From Conus ventricosus (Eukaryota > Mollusca > Gastropoda > Neogastropoda > Conidae), in contig CM031617.1 in NCBI GenBank assembly GCA_018398815.1, positions 1,247,461 to 1,311,460 of the forward strand: a DNA stretch of 64,000 nt. Reading direction: 5' to 3'. The notes under the pieces are model-generated. The model was not told the origin of the DNA, searched no databases, and saw only the letters and a list, made by a program, of their open reading frames with translations. Both the position numbers and the translations under genes were made by a program. Shown here piece after piece: positions 45,296 to 56,870 of this stretch (its first letter is position 1; every line of letters starts with the position of its first letter).

Positions 45296-45784
45296 TGACA
45301 TGAATGTTCTACCATACGACTGTCTCCCGGCGCCTTATCGCTTACAGCGCGCGAGCCGCGCTGGAACATGTGTGCCGCACAACCCGGCGCATGCGTGATG
45401 CAGCGAAACTACGCCTCCCGGGCCTTCTAGCACAGCCATCTGAACAAAACGAGTCTAGATTATCGTCATAACTCTTATCTTTAAATGTTTAATTCAGATC
45501 ATATACGTCATCATGCAAAAATAACTTCGTAGGATGAACTTGGCGTTGGTGAATGTGTATCTTACCCCTCCATCGCTCTCAGCCTCCGTGTCTACGTGGA
45601 ATTGTCCAGTAATAGTAATATGGTGATTCGGTCGGATCAGAAGTATCGCGCGGACAAAAACGCGATTTTCAAAATCAATTTCCGATCACTTCCCCCCGGG
45701 ATATTTTGGTAGACTTTATTGGATGTTAACATACATGCGAAAAACTGTTTTATCATGAAAAAAAATCGTAGAAAGGAATTAGTT

Positions 45785-45860
45785 TGCACCCTATTATTCT
45801 TTTGCCTGGACTAATAGGCGCTATAGAAGTTGTCCTCATTATTATGATGATGGATGTTTG
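45785..45860. repeat. SINE-tail-like remnant
   Basis: ctaataggcgctatagaag and cattattatgatgatg match the tail of the SINE at 30.4 kb loosely. Confidence 0.35.
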
Positions 45861-46628
45861 TGTGCAGAATGTTCTAGGCTTGGAGGTCGATGGTGACTGA
45901 CAAACTGACGTCGACACACTTTCATCAGTATCCAAGCATACATCAGACATGTCAACACATTCAAGTGCCGAGTTGGATGTGCTAAATATGACTGGTGATG
46001 TTTGTGTAGAGAATATTCTAGGCTTTTTTTCACGGGGGTTGACACCGGCGGAGAAAATGATGACACACTTTCTTCTGTGTCCAAGCACAGATCAGACTGA
46101 TCTAAACATTCTTGAGTGATTTTTTGACGGGCCAGTTTTTCTTTGTTTTCGGACGACCAAGGTGGCAGGCTGACTGAAAGAATTGACACGATGTACACTG
46201 ACTCAAAGAAAGATCCGGATCGAAAGTTGTCCAGATTTCTGCATTCTCTCGATGTCACGAGCAGCATTTTCTTTGTAATACAACGCTGAGAATGTGTTAA
46301 CATGTGTTTCGTTCTTTTTTTTTCCTTTTTTTTTAAGCTAATAGTAGCATTTCATGCAGATACGCTTGGACTGTTTACCCTCTTCATCACCAGAAATATC
46401 TAGACTGAAATACTGCAACAAATCATTGGAGAAGTTGACACAAAGTCTAGCGTTTAATCCTTTATCTTTTTGCTGTCTGAGCACACTATCCCCGCACACA
46501 CGACACAACAAATGTACACGTCGTTTGTGTTCACTGAAGTTGTGTGCAAACGCCTCCGCCATTGCTGGCGCTACAGACATGCACACACGTAACAAAGATA
46601 GGAATGAAATAGGTCTACACGACAGCAA

Positions 46629-48030
46629 GAAGACTAGCCGATGCAGGGTCAGTCACACACACATACACACACACGCGCGCACGCACGCACAGAGAGAGAG
46701 AGAGAGAAAGAGAGAGAGAGCAGAGAGTTAAAAAAAAAAAAACCCACGTGGTGGATGCATGATGCACAAAGTACGATGACACACACAAAATGTCCGTCTC
46801 AGCACCACGGCTCCTATCCACGCTATGAGGAATGACACACTATCAAGAGACGCCTGGCACTGTCACTACACTCGCCACTGGCCAACTGATGGAGAACACA
46901 CAACACCCGCTGTTTAAAAAAAAACAACAGCTGAAGGACGCACACAACCGTGGGCAGTCAATGTTATAGCTAAAGGCACAATGATGGAGCACACTCACAG
47001 TCACACCCAGAGTAAACCATATCTACTGGTTATAAATGTGCAGCATGAAAAGAATGGGGGGGGGGGGGGGGGGCATTTAAAAACCAGAGACAACATCAGC
47101 ATTAGAATCACGCATTTCTCGCCGTCAGCAAGTGCCAGAAAGACTCCCCCCCCTCCCCCCTGGACTTTTTGCACGGAACGATCGCCTTTTGCTGTCGTCT
47201 GTTTTCTTGCGTGGCTCAAACTCATGCTGCACATGGTTTCTCACTTCATGTCTCATTGCAGAGTTGGGACCATGACGGGAATTGTGTGGGGCGAGGAGAG
47301 AAAAACACATTCAAGACTATGATCGGAGATTCTCTGGCTGCACAGTGTGCGATACTCCTATCGGTTTGGCTGTCAAGATCACTGATGTTGTTCAGTGGCT
47401 GAAGTCTGTGCACAAACCGTGCGAAGTTTGCTTTTTAATTGGAGTCATGAAATTTGACATGAATCGAAGGTAGCAAGCATGCCATCCATGTTTCTCTACG
47501 AAGATCAGTGAAAGGTACGTTGGTTGAAACACCCATTTGCCTGCTCTAGCCTATCAGGTCTCATGTGAATGTAACTCATATATTAACTGACGGTGGACAG
47601 CATCAAAATGGTCAATATTCAATATGAAATTGACATTCCCTGTGTTTGGGCCTTAGCTTACTTGACACACGGCACATTACGAGCAGTCATTTCATTCATT
47701 CACACGCACACACACTTACACAAACGCGCGCATGCATTTATTTCAACCAGCCGACTCCATTTTTCCTCTCCACCACAAAATCCAAAAAAGCGCAATATTC
47801 ACTTCTTCATGGCGGTTTATTTGGACGTTACAATCAGAACGAGTCAGACCAATGTGATGATGATGATGAACAATGGAGACCACACAAATCAGCTATACAC
47901 TACCAACAAGCCAGGGGGACAATGCAGTCAAAGCACGCAACAAAAGGCAACAGACAACTGAATCCAAGGCTTCCGGATCATGATCAAATAATGCTGAGTC
48001 AAACTGTGTGAACTTAGCTCCACAGCCGAT
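46629..48030. other. No gene seen; short microsatellites
   Basis: CA/GA tracts at 46655-46730, G run at 47057-47074, CA tract at 47700-47715. The open frames here have no recognisable domain. Confidence 0.5.
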
Positions 48031-48118
48031 ACATGAATGAACAAATGAATGAAGGAATGAATAAACAAATGAATGAAGGAATGAATAAACCAATGAATGA
48101 AGGAATTAATGCATGAAT
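48031..48118. repeat. Tandem repeat of about 24 bp
   Basis: About three to four copies of gaatgaaggaatgaataaac plus aaat. Confidence 0.85.
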
Positions 48119-49140
48119 GACTGGTGGGCTGTACATCAGGCTGGGAACCAGTTCCACGTCCAACGAGTGATTCAGGGAAATAGTCTGTACACTGGGCTGA
48201 ATCACTTTAACATCTGATGAATGACTCGGTGAATAACGGTCTGCATGGTAACGTAAAGCTGCTTCTAGCCCAGCCGACCACAATATAACGGTCTGCAGTT
48301 TGGACTTTGAGCCAGCAATTCTGATGAATGTTCCAACAGAAAAAAAAAAAGTCTGTCAACCTGGCTATGAACCAGAGGCTGGTTTCACTGATGCGACAAT
48401 TCCTGAGTGGCTAGCTAGCAGCTTCTTGTGACGAGAGCAGTAAGAGATGAGATGTGGTGAGAAACGTGCAGGCAGAAATGCTTTCTAACAATACTGCTAC
48501 CTTTTCAAGTTCATCTGGCTCTTAAGAGAGTGAAAGCTCCCACAGTTTCATGCACCAATCAGATGATGTTCTCACTTTTCATGCACCAGTCAGAGGTTTG
48601 GTGCTACGTCAGCCATTCTCACATGTCTCGCCGGTGTGCAAAGGGCCCCACCAATGAACAAAGCAAGAGAAAATGCTAGCTTCTCGCCTCTATGAAATTC
48701 GTCTCTGATTCATATCCAGTGGTTCAATGCTTGGTGGTCTGTGACGACATCCTGGACTGGGAACAAGCTCGACATCCAACCAGGGATTCAATGAGTGGTG
48801 GGGTTGGAGGGTGAGCGGTGGAGGGGTGAGGGGTGGATGGGGGAGAGGGGGCGAGGCAAGTACTCTGGGCTGTGACCTAAGCCTTCAACAGCACAGGGAC
48901 ACCTCCAGTGACGTCACACAGGAACCGTCACTCACTCAATGTTTCATCAATATGACACTACATATCTATGATAATGATGATGATGATGATGGTGGTGGTG
49001 GTTGTGTCTAGAACGCCTACACTAGCATTAATGGCGTTAACCAAAACGACCCCCCTCTAAGCCTGCCGTTGCCAAGGATTTGTTCCTTATTTTTCAAAGC
49101 CACAACAAACGTGTCGAAATAGCACAAACAGAAAATCCAC
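48119..49140. other. No gene seen
   Basis: Unique sequence with a G-rich patch at 48797-48860 and (ATG/GTG)n at 48968-49000. Confidence 0.5.
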
Positions 49141-49149
49141 AATACAACC

Positions 49150-49325
49150 ACAGTGCACAGACATGGAGAAGACACATGAGAGCAGAAATGTTGGGACACA
49201 TGATGTAAACTTCTGACCTTACAACAGTGGAACAGACTCACACATGGAGAAGACACATGAGCGCAGAAATGTTGGGACACATGATGTAAACTTCTGACCT
49301 TACAACAGTGGAACAGACTCACACA
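49150..49325. repeat. Direct duplication of about 83 bp
   Basis: Two almost identical copies of gagcagaaatgttgggacac followed by atgatgtaaacttctgacct and acaacagtggaacagactca. Confidence 0.9.
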
Positions 49326-49970
49326 TGAACATGAAAGGACACGGTACACACTGGCAAGTGTATCAACCACCACACACAGTGTTATGTATCATGAGGATTC
49401 CATGATGGCATCAGTTAGTTTTATCATGGACTAAAAGCGTTTGTGACAGAATAGTAAGCACAATGCTGTAACATAAAAACCATGCAAGAAAAAAAAGTCA
49501 CTTGAAAACAAACAAACTTACAATGATGACAAAAGTCATACTGACATAACTTCTGTAATAATAAACATGGGCTTCTGTGACGGAATTGCTTACCACATAT
49601 CCAATCACCTCTTGTGAAAACTGATCATCATGAAACAGTTAATTACCAACATGAGCATACATGCATCTCCATACACACCTTACAGGTGGTTCCTGGTGCT
49701 CCCACAATAACTGGTATTCAGGAAACACAAGTTAACTGCAAGAGAGCATAAGCACATAATACAAGCCCATCACCGATTCCTTGTGTGCGCACCGATAACC
49801 AATGACTGACAAACGACATATACACCTCCAATGCTTGTTTTCATTCTTTGACATGACTCTCCAAGAGAAAACATTCATGTTGAGAAAAAAAAAAATCACT
49901 CGGATCATTTCAAAAAAAAAAAAAAAAAAACTTGCATACACAAACATCACCACAATCACAACAAAGACAG
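49326..49970. other. No gene seen
   Basis: AT-rich unique sequence between two repeat arrays, with a poly-A run at 49912-49930. Confidence 0.5.
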
Positions 49971-49974
49971 GACG

Positions 49975-51770
49975 AAAACTGAAGGAAGCTGTGCGATCAT
50001 AAACCTTACTCTTCTTCTGGTTTTTGTGTGTGTGTGTGTGTGTTGTTGTTTTGTTGTTGTTGTTTTTTGAGGGGGGGATTGGCAGGGGGACGGTAAGGGG
50101 GGATAAGAGTGGGTTGAACTGAAGGAAGCTGTGCGATCATAAACCTTACTCTTCTTCTGGTTTTTGTTTGTGTGTGTGTGTTGTTGTTTTTTGAGGGGGG
50201 GATTGGCAGGGGGACGGTAAGGGGGGATAAGAGTGGGTTGAACTGAAGGAAGCTGTGCGATCATAAACCTTACTCTTCTTCTGGTTTTTGTTTGTGTGTG
50301 TGTGTGTTGTTGTTTTGTTGTTGTTGTTTTTTGAGGGGGGGATTGGCAGGGGGACGGTAAGGGGGGATAAGAGTGGGTTGAACTGAAGGAAGCTGTGCGG
50401 TCATAAACCTTACTCTTCTTCTGGTTTTTTGTTTGTGTGTGTGTGTGTTGTTGTTTTGTTGTTGTTGTTTTTTGAGGGGGGGGATTGGCAGGGGGACGGT
50501 AAGGGGGGATAAGAGTGGGTTGAACTGAAGGAAGCTGTGCGGTCATAAACCTTACTCTTCTTCTGGTTTTTTGTTTGTGTGTGTGTGTGTTGTTGTGTTT
50601 TGTTGTTGTTGTTTTTTGAGGGGGGGGGGGGGATTGGCAGGGGGACGGTAAGGGGGGATAAGAGTGGGTTGAACTGAAGGAAGCTGTGCGGTCATAAACC
50701 TTACTCTTCTTCTGGTTTTTGTTTGTGTGTGTGTGTGTTGTTGTTTTTTGAGGGGGGGGATTGGCAGGGGGACGGTAAGGGGGGATAAGAGTGGGTTGAA
50801 CTGAAGGAAGCTGTGCGATCATAAACCTTACTCTTCTTCTGGTTTTTTGTTTGTGTGTGTGTGTGTTGTTTTTTGAGGGGGGGGATTGGCAGGGGGACGG
50901 TAAGGGGGGATAAGAGTGGGTTGAACTGAAGGAAGCTGTGCGATCATAAACCTTACTCTTCTTCTGGTTTTTGTTTGTGTGTGTGTGTGTTGTTGTTTTG
51001 TTGTTGTTGTTTTTTGAGGGGGGGGATTGGCAGGGGGACGGTAAGGGGGATAAGAGTGGGTTGAACTGAAGGAAGCTGTGCGATCATAAACCTTACTCTT
51101 CTTCTGGTTTTTTGTTTGTGTGTGTGTGTGTTGTTGTTTTGTTGTTGTTGTTTTTTGAGGGGGGGATTGGCAGGGGGACGGTAAGGGGGGATAAGAGTGG
51201 GTTGAATGAAGGAAGCTGTGCGATCATAAACCTTACTCTTCTTCTGGTTTTTTGTTTGTGTGTGTGTGTGTTGTTGTTTTGTTGTTGTTGTTTTTTGAGG
51301 GGGGGGATTGGCAGGGGGACGGTAAGGGGGGATAAGAGTGGGTTGAACTGAAGGAAGCTGTGCGATCATAAACCTTACTCTTCTTCTGGTTTTTTGTTTG
51401 TGTGTGTGTGTGTTGTTGTTTTGTTGTTGTTGTTTTGAGGGGGGGGGATTGGCAGGGGGACGGTAAGGGGGGATAAGAGTGGGTTGAACTGAAGGAAGCT
51501 GTGCGATCATAAACCTTACTCTTCTTCTGGTTTTTTGTTTGTGTGTGTGTGTGTTGTTGTTTTGTTGTTGTTGTTTTTTGAGGGGGGGATTGGCAGGGGG
51601 ACGGTAAGGGGGGATAAGAGTGGGTTGAACTGAAGGAAGCTGTGCGATCATAAACCTTACTCTTCTTCTGGTTTTTTGTTTGTGTGTGTGTGTGTTGTTG
51701 TTTTGTTGTTGTTGTTTTTTGAGGGGGGGGATTGGCAGGGGGACGGTAAGGGGGGATAAGAGTGGGTTGG
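49975..51770. repeat. Array of 13 copies of a unit of about 138 bp
   Basis: Each unit contains aaggaagctgtgcgatcata, aaccttactcttcttctggt, a (GT)n/(GTT)n stretch and a ttttttgagggggggattgg-cagggggacggtaagggg block. Copies differ mainly in the length of GT, GTT and G runs. The minus strand is open for 232-288 codons (MIAQLPSVQPTLIPPYRPPA repeated), because a repeat without stops stays open when unit length or runs permit; I do not regard it as a gene. Confidence 0.95.
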
Positions 51771-51879
51771 AGGGGGTAGGGGACTTTTTTCTTTCCCTGT
51801 TTCTTTCTTGTAATTAAAATGAATCCAAAAAGAATGAACCTAAAGAACAGAGATCTGCCTTGACCTGCATTTCATAGTG

Positions 51880-52290
51880 GCCACAGAGACATCAAGTATT
51901 GCTTTGTGAATGCTGTCATTTAATTTGATGTTCTAATGATGGTGGCCACAGGGGCATCAAGTATTGCTTTGTGAATGCTGTCATTTAATTTGATGTTCTA
52001 ATGATGGTGGCCACAGGGGCATCAAGTATTGCTTTGTGAATGCTGTCATTTAATTTGATGTTCTAATGATGGTGGCCACAGGGGCATCAAGTATTGCTTT
52101 GTGAATGCTGTCATTTAATCTAATGTTCTAATGATGGTGGCCACAGGGGCATCAAGTATTGCTTCGTGAATGCTGTCATTTAATTTGATGTTCTAATGAT
52201 GGTGGCCACTGGGGCATCAAGTATTGCTTTGTGAATGCAGTACTTAATTGTTCTAGTGATGGTGGTCACAGGGGATGCAAGTATTGCCTA
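51880..52290. repeat. Tandem repeat of about 65 bp, 6-7 copies
   Basis: Unit: tgatggtggccacaggggca, tcaagtattgctttgtgaat, gctgtcatttaatttgatgt, tctaa. Copies at both edges are diverged. Confidence 0.95.
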
Positions 52291-53220
52291 GTGAATACTA
52301 TGCTTACTTTGAGGGCATGCAAGACTATGGTGAAAGCTTGGCCGTGTCTGGAGTTTGTGCAATGTTCACCTGTCAAATGAACAGCAATGACTGAGGCTGC
52401 AGGATGTACACAGCAATTGCTTGACAGTGACATTTTTGGCTGGTAGACTCTGTAGTCATGAATATGGACTGGTATACCCATGGGAACGCTCCAAAAGGTG
52501 GTGCAGGATTGCTCCCAGCTGGTTGAATCGGCAGATGAGGACAGCACTTCTTTGGGTCGCATTCACACCTTCGGGTGTTTTTTTTCCTTCAATGTTCTGG
52601 TGATATACAGATCGTTCGTTTCCAAGCATGTTGGTTTCTGAGCATGACCCTTACTTGCAAGTATCAACTTTTGTATATATACAACATCCATCTCACATTA
52701 ACAAAACTGTTCATAATGAATTACTGAAGTGTGTGACCATTTTAGGAGCATGGCAGATGTTTATTTACTAGTTTCAGAATCATCAATGAAGGGAAAGTGT
52801 ATGGAGCAGCACAACAGACATAAACAAACACTTTCTTTTCTTCACGTTATTACACACTATTTTCAAAGACCTTAGTGTACTCAGACATTGAAACAGCCTT
52901 TTAAACCACCAGTTGACGTAACTATCAATACAAAAATAATTTCAATTTTCTAGCAGCCAGTGCATTCAAATGTGAAGACATCCAGCTGAAGTGCATTTCC
53001 TCCTCTGGCAAAAGACATCAGCATAAGATCATAGGTCTGATGGATGTTGGGCGGGAGAAGACAGACTGAGTGCTTCGCTGCACCATGCTGATGGAAGAGA
53101 CAGAGAGCTGGCTACAGCGGGACCTTTCTCACCTGGGAGCCTGTGCAAGGTCAGCTGTGTGCGGTCAAGCATACTGCTCACCCCTTGGTGACCATGGGGA
53201 AGGTGGGTCAGCAGGGTTGA
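52291..53220. other. No gene recognised
   Basis: A 98-codon minus frame (52266-52562) has ordinary composition but no domain I recognise and no clear splice sites. The rest is unique DNA. Confidence 0.45.
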
Positions 53221-53224
53221 AAGG

Positions 53225-53560
53225 AGTGTGGGAAAAACAGTGAGGTGACGTTACGTTTCATGCACACACCTGACCTGTGTTACACCAGCTAACAGTGAGG
53301 TGAAGTTACGTTTCATGCACACACCTGACCTGTGTTACACCAGCTAACACTAACAGGGAGGTTATGTTTCATGCACACACCTGACCTGTGTTACACCAGC
53401 TAACAGGGAGGTTATGTTTCACCCACACACCTGACCTGTGTTACACCAGCTAACAGGGAGGTTATGTTTCAGGCACACACCTGATCTGTGTTACACCAGC
53501 TAACAGGGAGGTTATGTTTCACGCACACACCTGATCTGCCTCACACCAACTAACCAGCAT
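53225..53560. repeat. Tandem repeat of about 50 bp, 6-7 copies
   Basis: Unit: gttatgtttcatgcacacac, ctgacctgtgttacaccagc, taacagggag. The first copies carry gtgaggtga-gttacgtttc instead. Confidence 0.93.
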
Positions 53561-53819
53561 GGCTGTTTGATTAACAAAACACTAAACTGCAGCAGCAAAA
53601 AGAGGTGGAACAGGGCAGTGCAGGGAAGAGGGTTTGTCTGCACTTACTATGAACCTTCTGGAGACACAAGGTCAAACAAGTGGTTCATCTCTCACAACCA
53701 ACCGCTAATAATACAGAATTATTTTTTTACCGGAACAAAAGTTACTGGTTACAAAAAAAAGAAGAAAAAGAGAACCAGCATATATACCAGTCTAGCAGAA
53801 CGTCCAGGACTACAGTGAA

Positions 53820-53821
<2 letters not shown>

Positions 53822-53853
<32 letters not shown>
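53822..53853. repeat. (GT)n microsatellite
   Basis: About 15 GT units followed by atacacacac. Confidence 0.95.
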
Positions 53854-53854
<1 letters not shown>

Positions 53855-53954
53855 CACACACATTCAAGATACAGAAGAATGAATCAGCTTGCTTGAAATT
53901 CCCTATGCACAGCCTGCAGTTCAGCAGAAGCATAATGAGATAATTCATCTCTAA

Positions 53955-54653
53955 TGCCTGGTTCACACGAGTGCAACAATGAGGCAACAATGGGTGGCAA
54001 CTCCAAGTTGCCTATGTGTTGCTACATTGTTGCTTCAAAAGTTGTCACTACAGCAACTCATTATAAACCAATTAGACCCATTGGATTTTCCCAATAAAAG
54101 TTGCCTATGAAGTTGTCACAGCCAAAAGTTGAACGTCGGGAGATATAACTTTTGGTGGGGTTGGCAACTTTTGCATGACAACTTCAAGTTGCTTTTGTGT
54201 GAACAGCTTGGCAACACAAGTATATCCGGTAGGCAACAAAAAAGGGGCGGAGCGAAGTGCATGCGTGCGACAAAAAGCGGCACGTGCCGCCACGCTTTTC
54301 TCGCTTTTTTCCACACGCATGCAAGCACGAATTTTGTTGCTTGCATGACAACTTTTTGTTGTGCGTGTCGGCAACATGCATGCAACCTCGGTGAGTTGTC
54401 TGGCAACTTTTCCAGAAGTTGCTTGCAAAAGTTGCAACCTACCTGGCAACTACAAGGAAAGTAGGTCGCGCACGTAGGCCAAGCCAGCAAAAAAAAGGGG
54501 CGGAGCTACGGAGTTGCCATATAGTTGCCTCTTGCGTTCACATATGACGAAGCAACTTTGGCCAAAATCTATTTTTGATTTGTTGCACATCGAGTTGGCA
54601 ACTTTTGGGGTCTATTTGTTGGCAGTAAAAGTTGCTCTCGTGTGAACCAGGCA
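53955..54653. mobile_element. PIF/Harbinger-type MITE, 699 bp, TAA duplication
   Basis: Seen: perfect 17-bp terminal inverted repeats, TGCCTGGTTCACACGAG at the left and CTCGTGTGAACCAGGCA at the right, flanked by TAA on both sides (53952-53954 and 54654-54656). The interior is full of short words in both orientations (gcaacttttg, aagttgcc) and so is partly self-complementary. Known: PIF/Harbinger elements duplicate a 3-bp TWA target. No transposase frame is seen; the 100-125-codon frames are translations of the internal repeats. Confidence 0.8.
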
Positions 54654-54659
54654 TAATTG

Positions 54660-56063
54660 TGTTATAAGGCATAAAATTTAATCTCTAATTGCGTTATAAG
54701 GCATAAAATTCCAATCGTTTCATTTCCAATACCAACCTGCCATACAAGTATTCTGATTTTCCATTGTTAAACTTGGGTAAGGGGAGGGGGGGGGGGGGGG
54801 GAGTTATAGTTACGGGGAACGAAAACAATCCTACTTTTTTGCTGGCATTAATAGAAAATACTACAGAAAATGAACTGCTTGCCCTCCAACCATCAGTTGG
54901 AGCCATCAAAACCTAAAATTGCAAGTAATTTTCAAGCCACCCCTAGAAATCTTTCGCTAAAACCAGCCCAAAACCCAGCATCTCTTACCCTAGGATTACA
55001 CTGATCTGCTGCACACACACACACACATCACAATAGAAACTGCATGTGTTTGCATGGCTTCCACTTCTTCACAAATTCGCTGGGGGAAAAAAAAAAAAAA
55101 AGAGATAGAATAGATGCAAAAGTGAGAAACCAAACAGAAAAATTATTTCAGAGAAATCACTAGTTTGGCTGGATTTTCCATACTCCAGCAGACACCACTG
55201 ACATCACCAGATCTCTTGTAAACTACATCGCAAGACAGGGCAGTCACCGTTTAATCTGTCCGGTAGAAGGCATGTAATGTTTGCAGAAACTAACGTGATG
55301 CTCTGACTTTGTGTGCAAGACACTGGAAAAGTGAAAAGAATGGACAAAAGCTGTACAAACAAGTGGTTCTCATCATGGCTGGACCAAAACCTTGGACAAT
55401 ACAGCATTCAATGTTCAGGATTTTTGTTAAGACTGATTGCACCATTTGGCAAGTTTTACTTCTTTTCTTTCTTCGAGGGCAGGCTGGGGGAAGAGAAGGT
55501 TACAGGCAGAAGTGCATGCCCCCGCCTACTACCCCCCCCCCCCCCCCCCCCTTATTTCTGAGATTTGTGCTTTCTTCATTAATAGGAGCCCTTGCTTAAC
55601 CTAAAGATCCAGACATGAATGTCAATACTGCTCATCATAAAGGGCCAGTTATCACATTTGTAAGCCAAAATTAATTGTAAAAATTAAAAATGAATAAGTT
55701 CCAGCCAACCATCAAACCCCTTATACTCTGGCCATGTTACTGTAACCATTACTTTTTTTTCTTTTTTTTGGACTAGATGCTACCTTCGATCAAAACTAAC
55801 AACAAAGAAAAAAACAATGCCAGCACAACAGCAGATCATTAGAATGGAAGACTTTCTAACATTAAAAAGAAATAATATTTATTAAAAAATGAAAATAAGA
55901 GAGACAGAGAGAGAGAGAGAGAGAGGGGGGGGGAGGGAGATGAAAACTCCCCATTTCAAAGAGTCAATGAAAATCTAACAATTTGTAAGAATGTAACACA
56001 CCACACATCCAACGAGAATCCAAACATCACAATGCAGACAACCAAATTCAGCCTAGCAGTCTT
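54660..56063. other. No gene seen
   Basis: AT-rich DNA with G run at 54786-54801, C run at 55531-55549 and GA tract at 55895-55940. The start duplicates a short phrase (ataattgtgttataaggcat twice at 54653-54710). Confidence 0.5.
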
Positions 56064-56584
56064 CAGGGGTGGGAACTGGTAACAGACAAAAAAGAGGAAA
56101 TCTAGGGGGGTCCGGGGGCATGCCCCCCCGGAAATTTTTTTTTCTTACATTTCACGTGATCTTGCAGTGCAACAAGCCCACGACTGGAGTAGTTGACTTC
56201 TTTTTCACACAGAGAACAAAAAGCGAGTCCAGGAGCCAGAATTTTTCTCATGAATGTACACAGCCTTTCGTTGTCTGCTGTCTTCTCCATCCACTATCTC
56301 CATGGATTTTTTATGTTGCTTTCGTCAAATTTCTGAAGCCCGCGCTTTACGATGTCTCGTCGGTACGCCATTTTTGAATGTATCCCACAGTTCTTAGCGC
56401 CGGATATAGGCCTACTGTATCCTGCTAGACAGGCCATCTGATTACCGAAATCGACCGTAACCGAACAAGAGGTAGGCCCTATCTCCGCGAATTTCATTTT
56501 CCGAGGAAATAACATTTCAAATCCGAGGAAATCTTTTGCTTCTACCGCGGAATTCCGCGGATCCGAGGAGAATTCCCACCCCTG
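56064..56584 (-). mobile_element. Non-autonomous hAT element, 521 bp
   Basis: Seen: 12-bp perfect terminal inverted repeats CAGGGGTGGGAA and TTCCCACCCCTG, flanked by cagtctt (left) and agtcttc (right), i.e. a duplication of about 7-8 bp. The interior has the GC palindrome gggtccgggggcatgccccc (about 56107-56128) and a minus-strand zinc-finger remnant (56102-56290: FCSLCEKEVNYSSRGLVALQ then DHVKC). Known: CAGGG-G ends and 8-bp duplications are typical of hAT transposons. Confidence 0.75.
56102..56290 (-). pseudogene. Zinc-finger remnant inside the hAT element
   Basis: 62 codons: MEKTADNERLCTFMRKIL, then AFCSLCEKEVNY-SSRGLVAL-DHVKCKKK. Same C-x2-C, R-G-[IL]-V-A-L, H spacing as the finger at 31892-32311, but the final His pair is lost and the frame runs into the GC palindrome (FPGGHAPGPP). 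Too short to function as a transposase. Confidence 0.5.
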
Positions 56585-56837
56585 AGTCTTCTGTGATACT
56601 TTCCAAGTCTGAGGAAAAAAAAAAAAAATTTCAGTGAGAGGAAGATACTGAAACAAGACAATTTTGGTTATCAACGTAACAAAACACTGAAACAAAACAA
56701 AGGGTTCTTTTTCAATGATTGGTCACAAAATAATACTAAAACATTCACACATGACCATTTTTCCACATGACCAATGCTACAAATGGAAGGGTTTTTTAAG
56801 GTGACAATGATGGTAAAACACGACCAATGAAGATTTT

Positions 56838-56839
56838 TC

Positions 56840-56870
<31 letters not shown>
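56838..56870. repeat. (TA)n microsatellite, left flank of a hAT element
   Basis: Ends at the first base of the element at 56871. Confidence 0.95.

Larger units (their letters stand above)
44071..46628 (-). pseudogene. 5' part of the decayed zinc-finger/Cys-rich gene
   Basis: Seen on the minus strand: a start region (46628) with LLCRVCGDSVL...ARLCVNFSNDLLQYF...RICMKCY, a C-x2-C/C-x2-C module; then a linker with the repeated phrase SDLCLDTEESVS / SDVCLDTDESVS (45.85-46.12 kb); then CIICKQEFLNPKDRVTLGEK, GSDSINRVS, EEGDLVHRVCRSQYTNP (44.85-45.01 kb); then GRLEFLQDCLAQDAIYHNTC (about 44.55 kb); then ADIITLKKTANTILRHFY (about 44.2 kb). Known: 'LG-KG-D-IN-AS...VH--CR--YTNP' is characteristic of the same invertebrate family as the 34.45-37.14 kb part. 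Homology runs to 44071, exactly where the LTR element begins. Function unknown; several frames are broken. Confidence 0.6.

Noticed and set aside
49956..51651. Minus-strand frames of 288 and 232 codons
   Set aside because: They translate a 138-bp tandem repeat with variable GT/G runs; the two frames differ in phase between units and there is no domain or start context.
52266..52562. Minus-strand frame of 98 codons with normal-looking composition
   Set aside because: No domain or convincing splice sites; kept out as a gene for lack of support.
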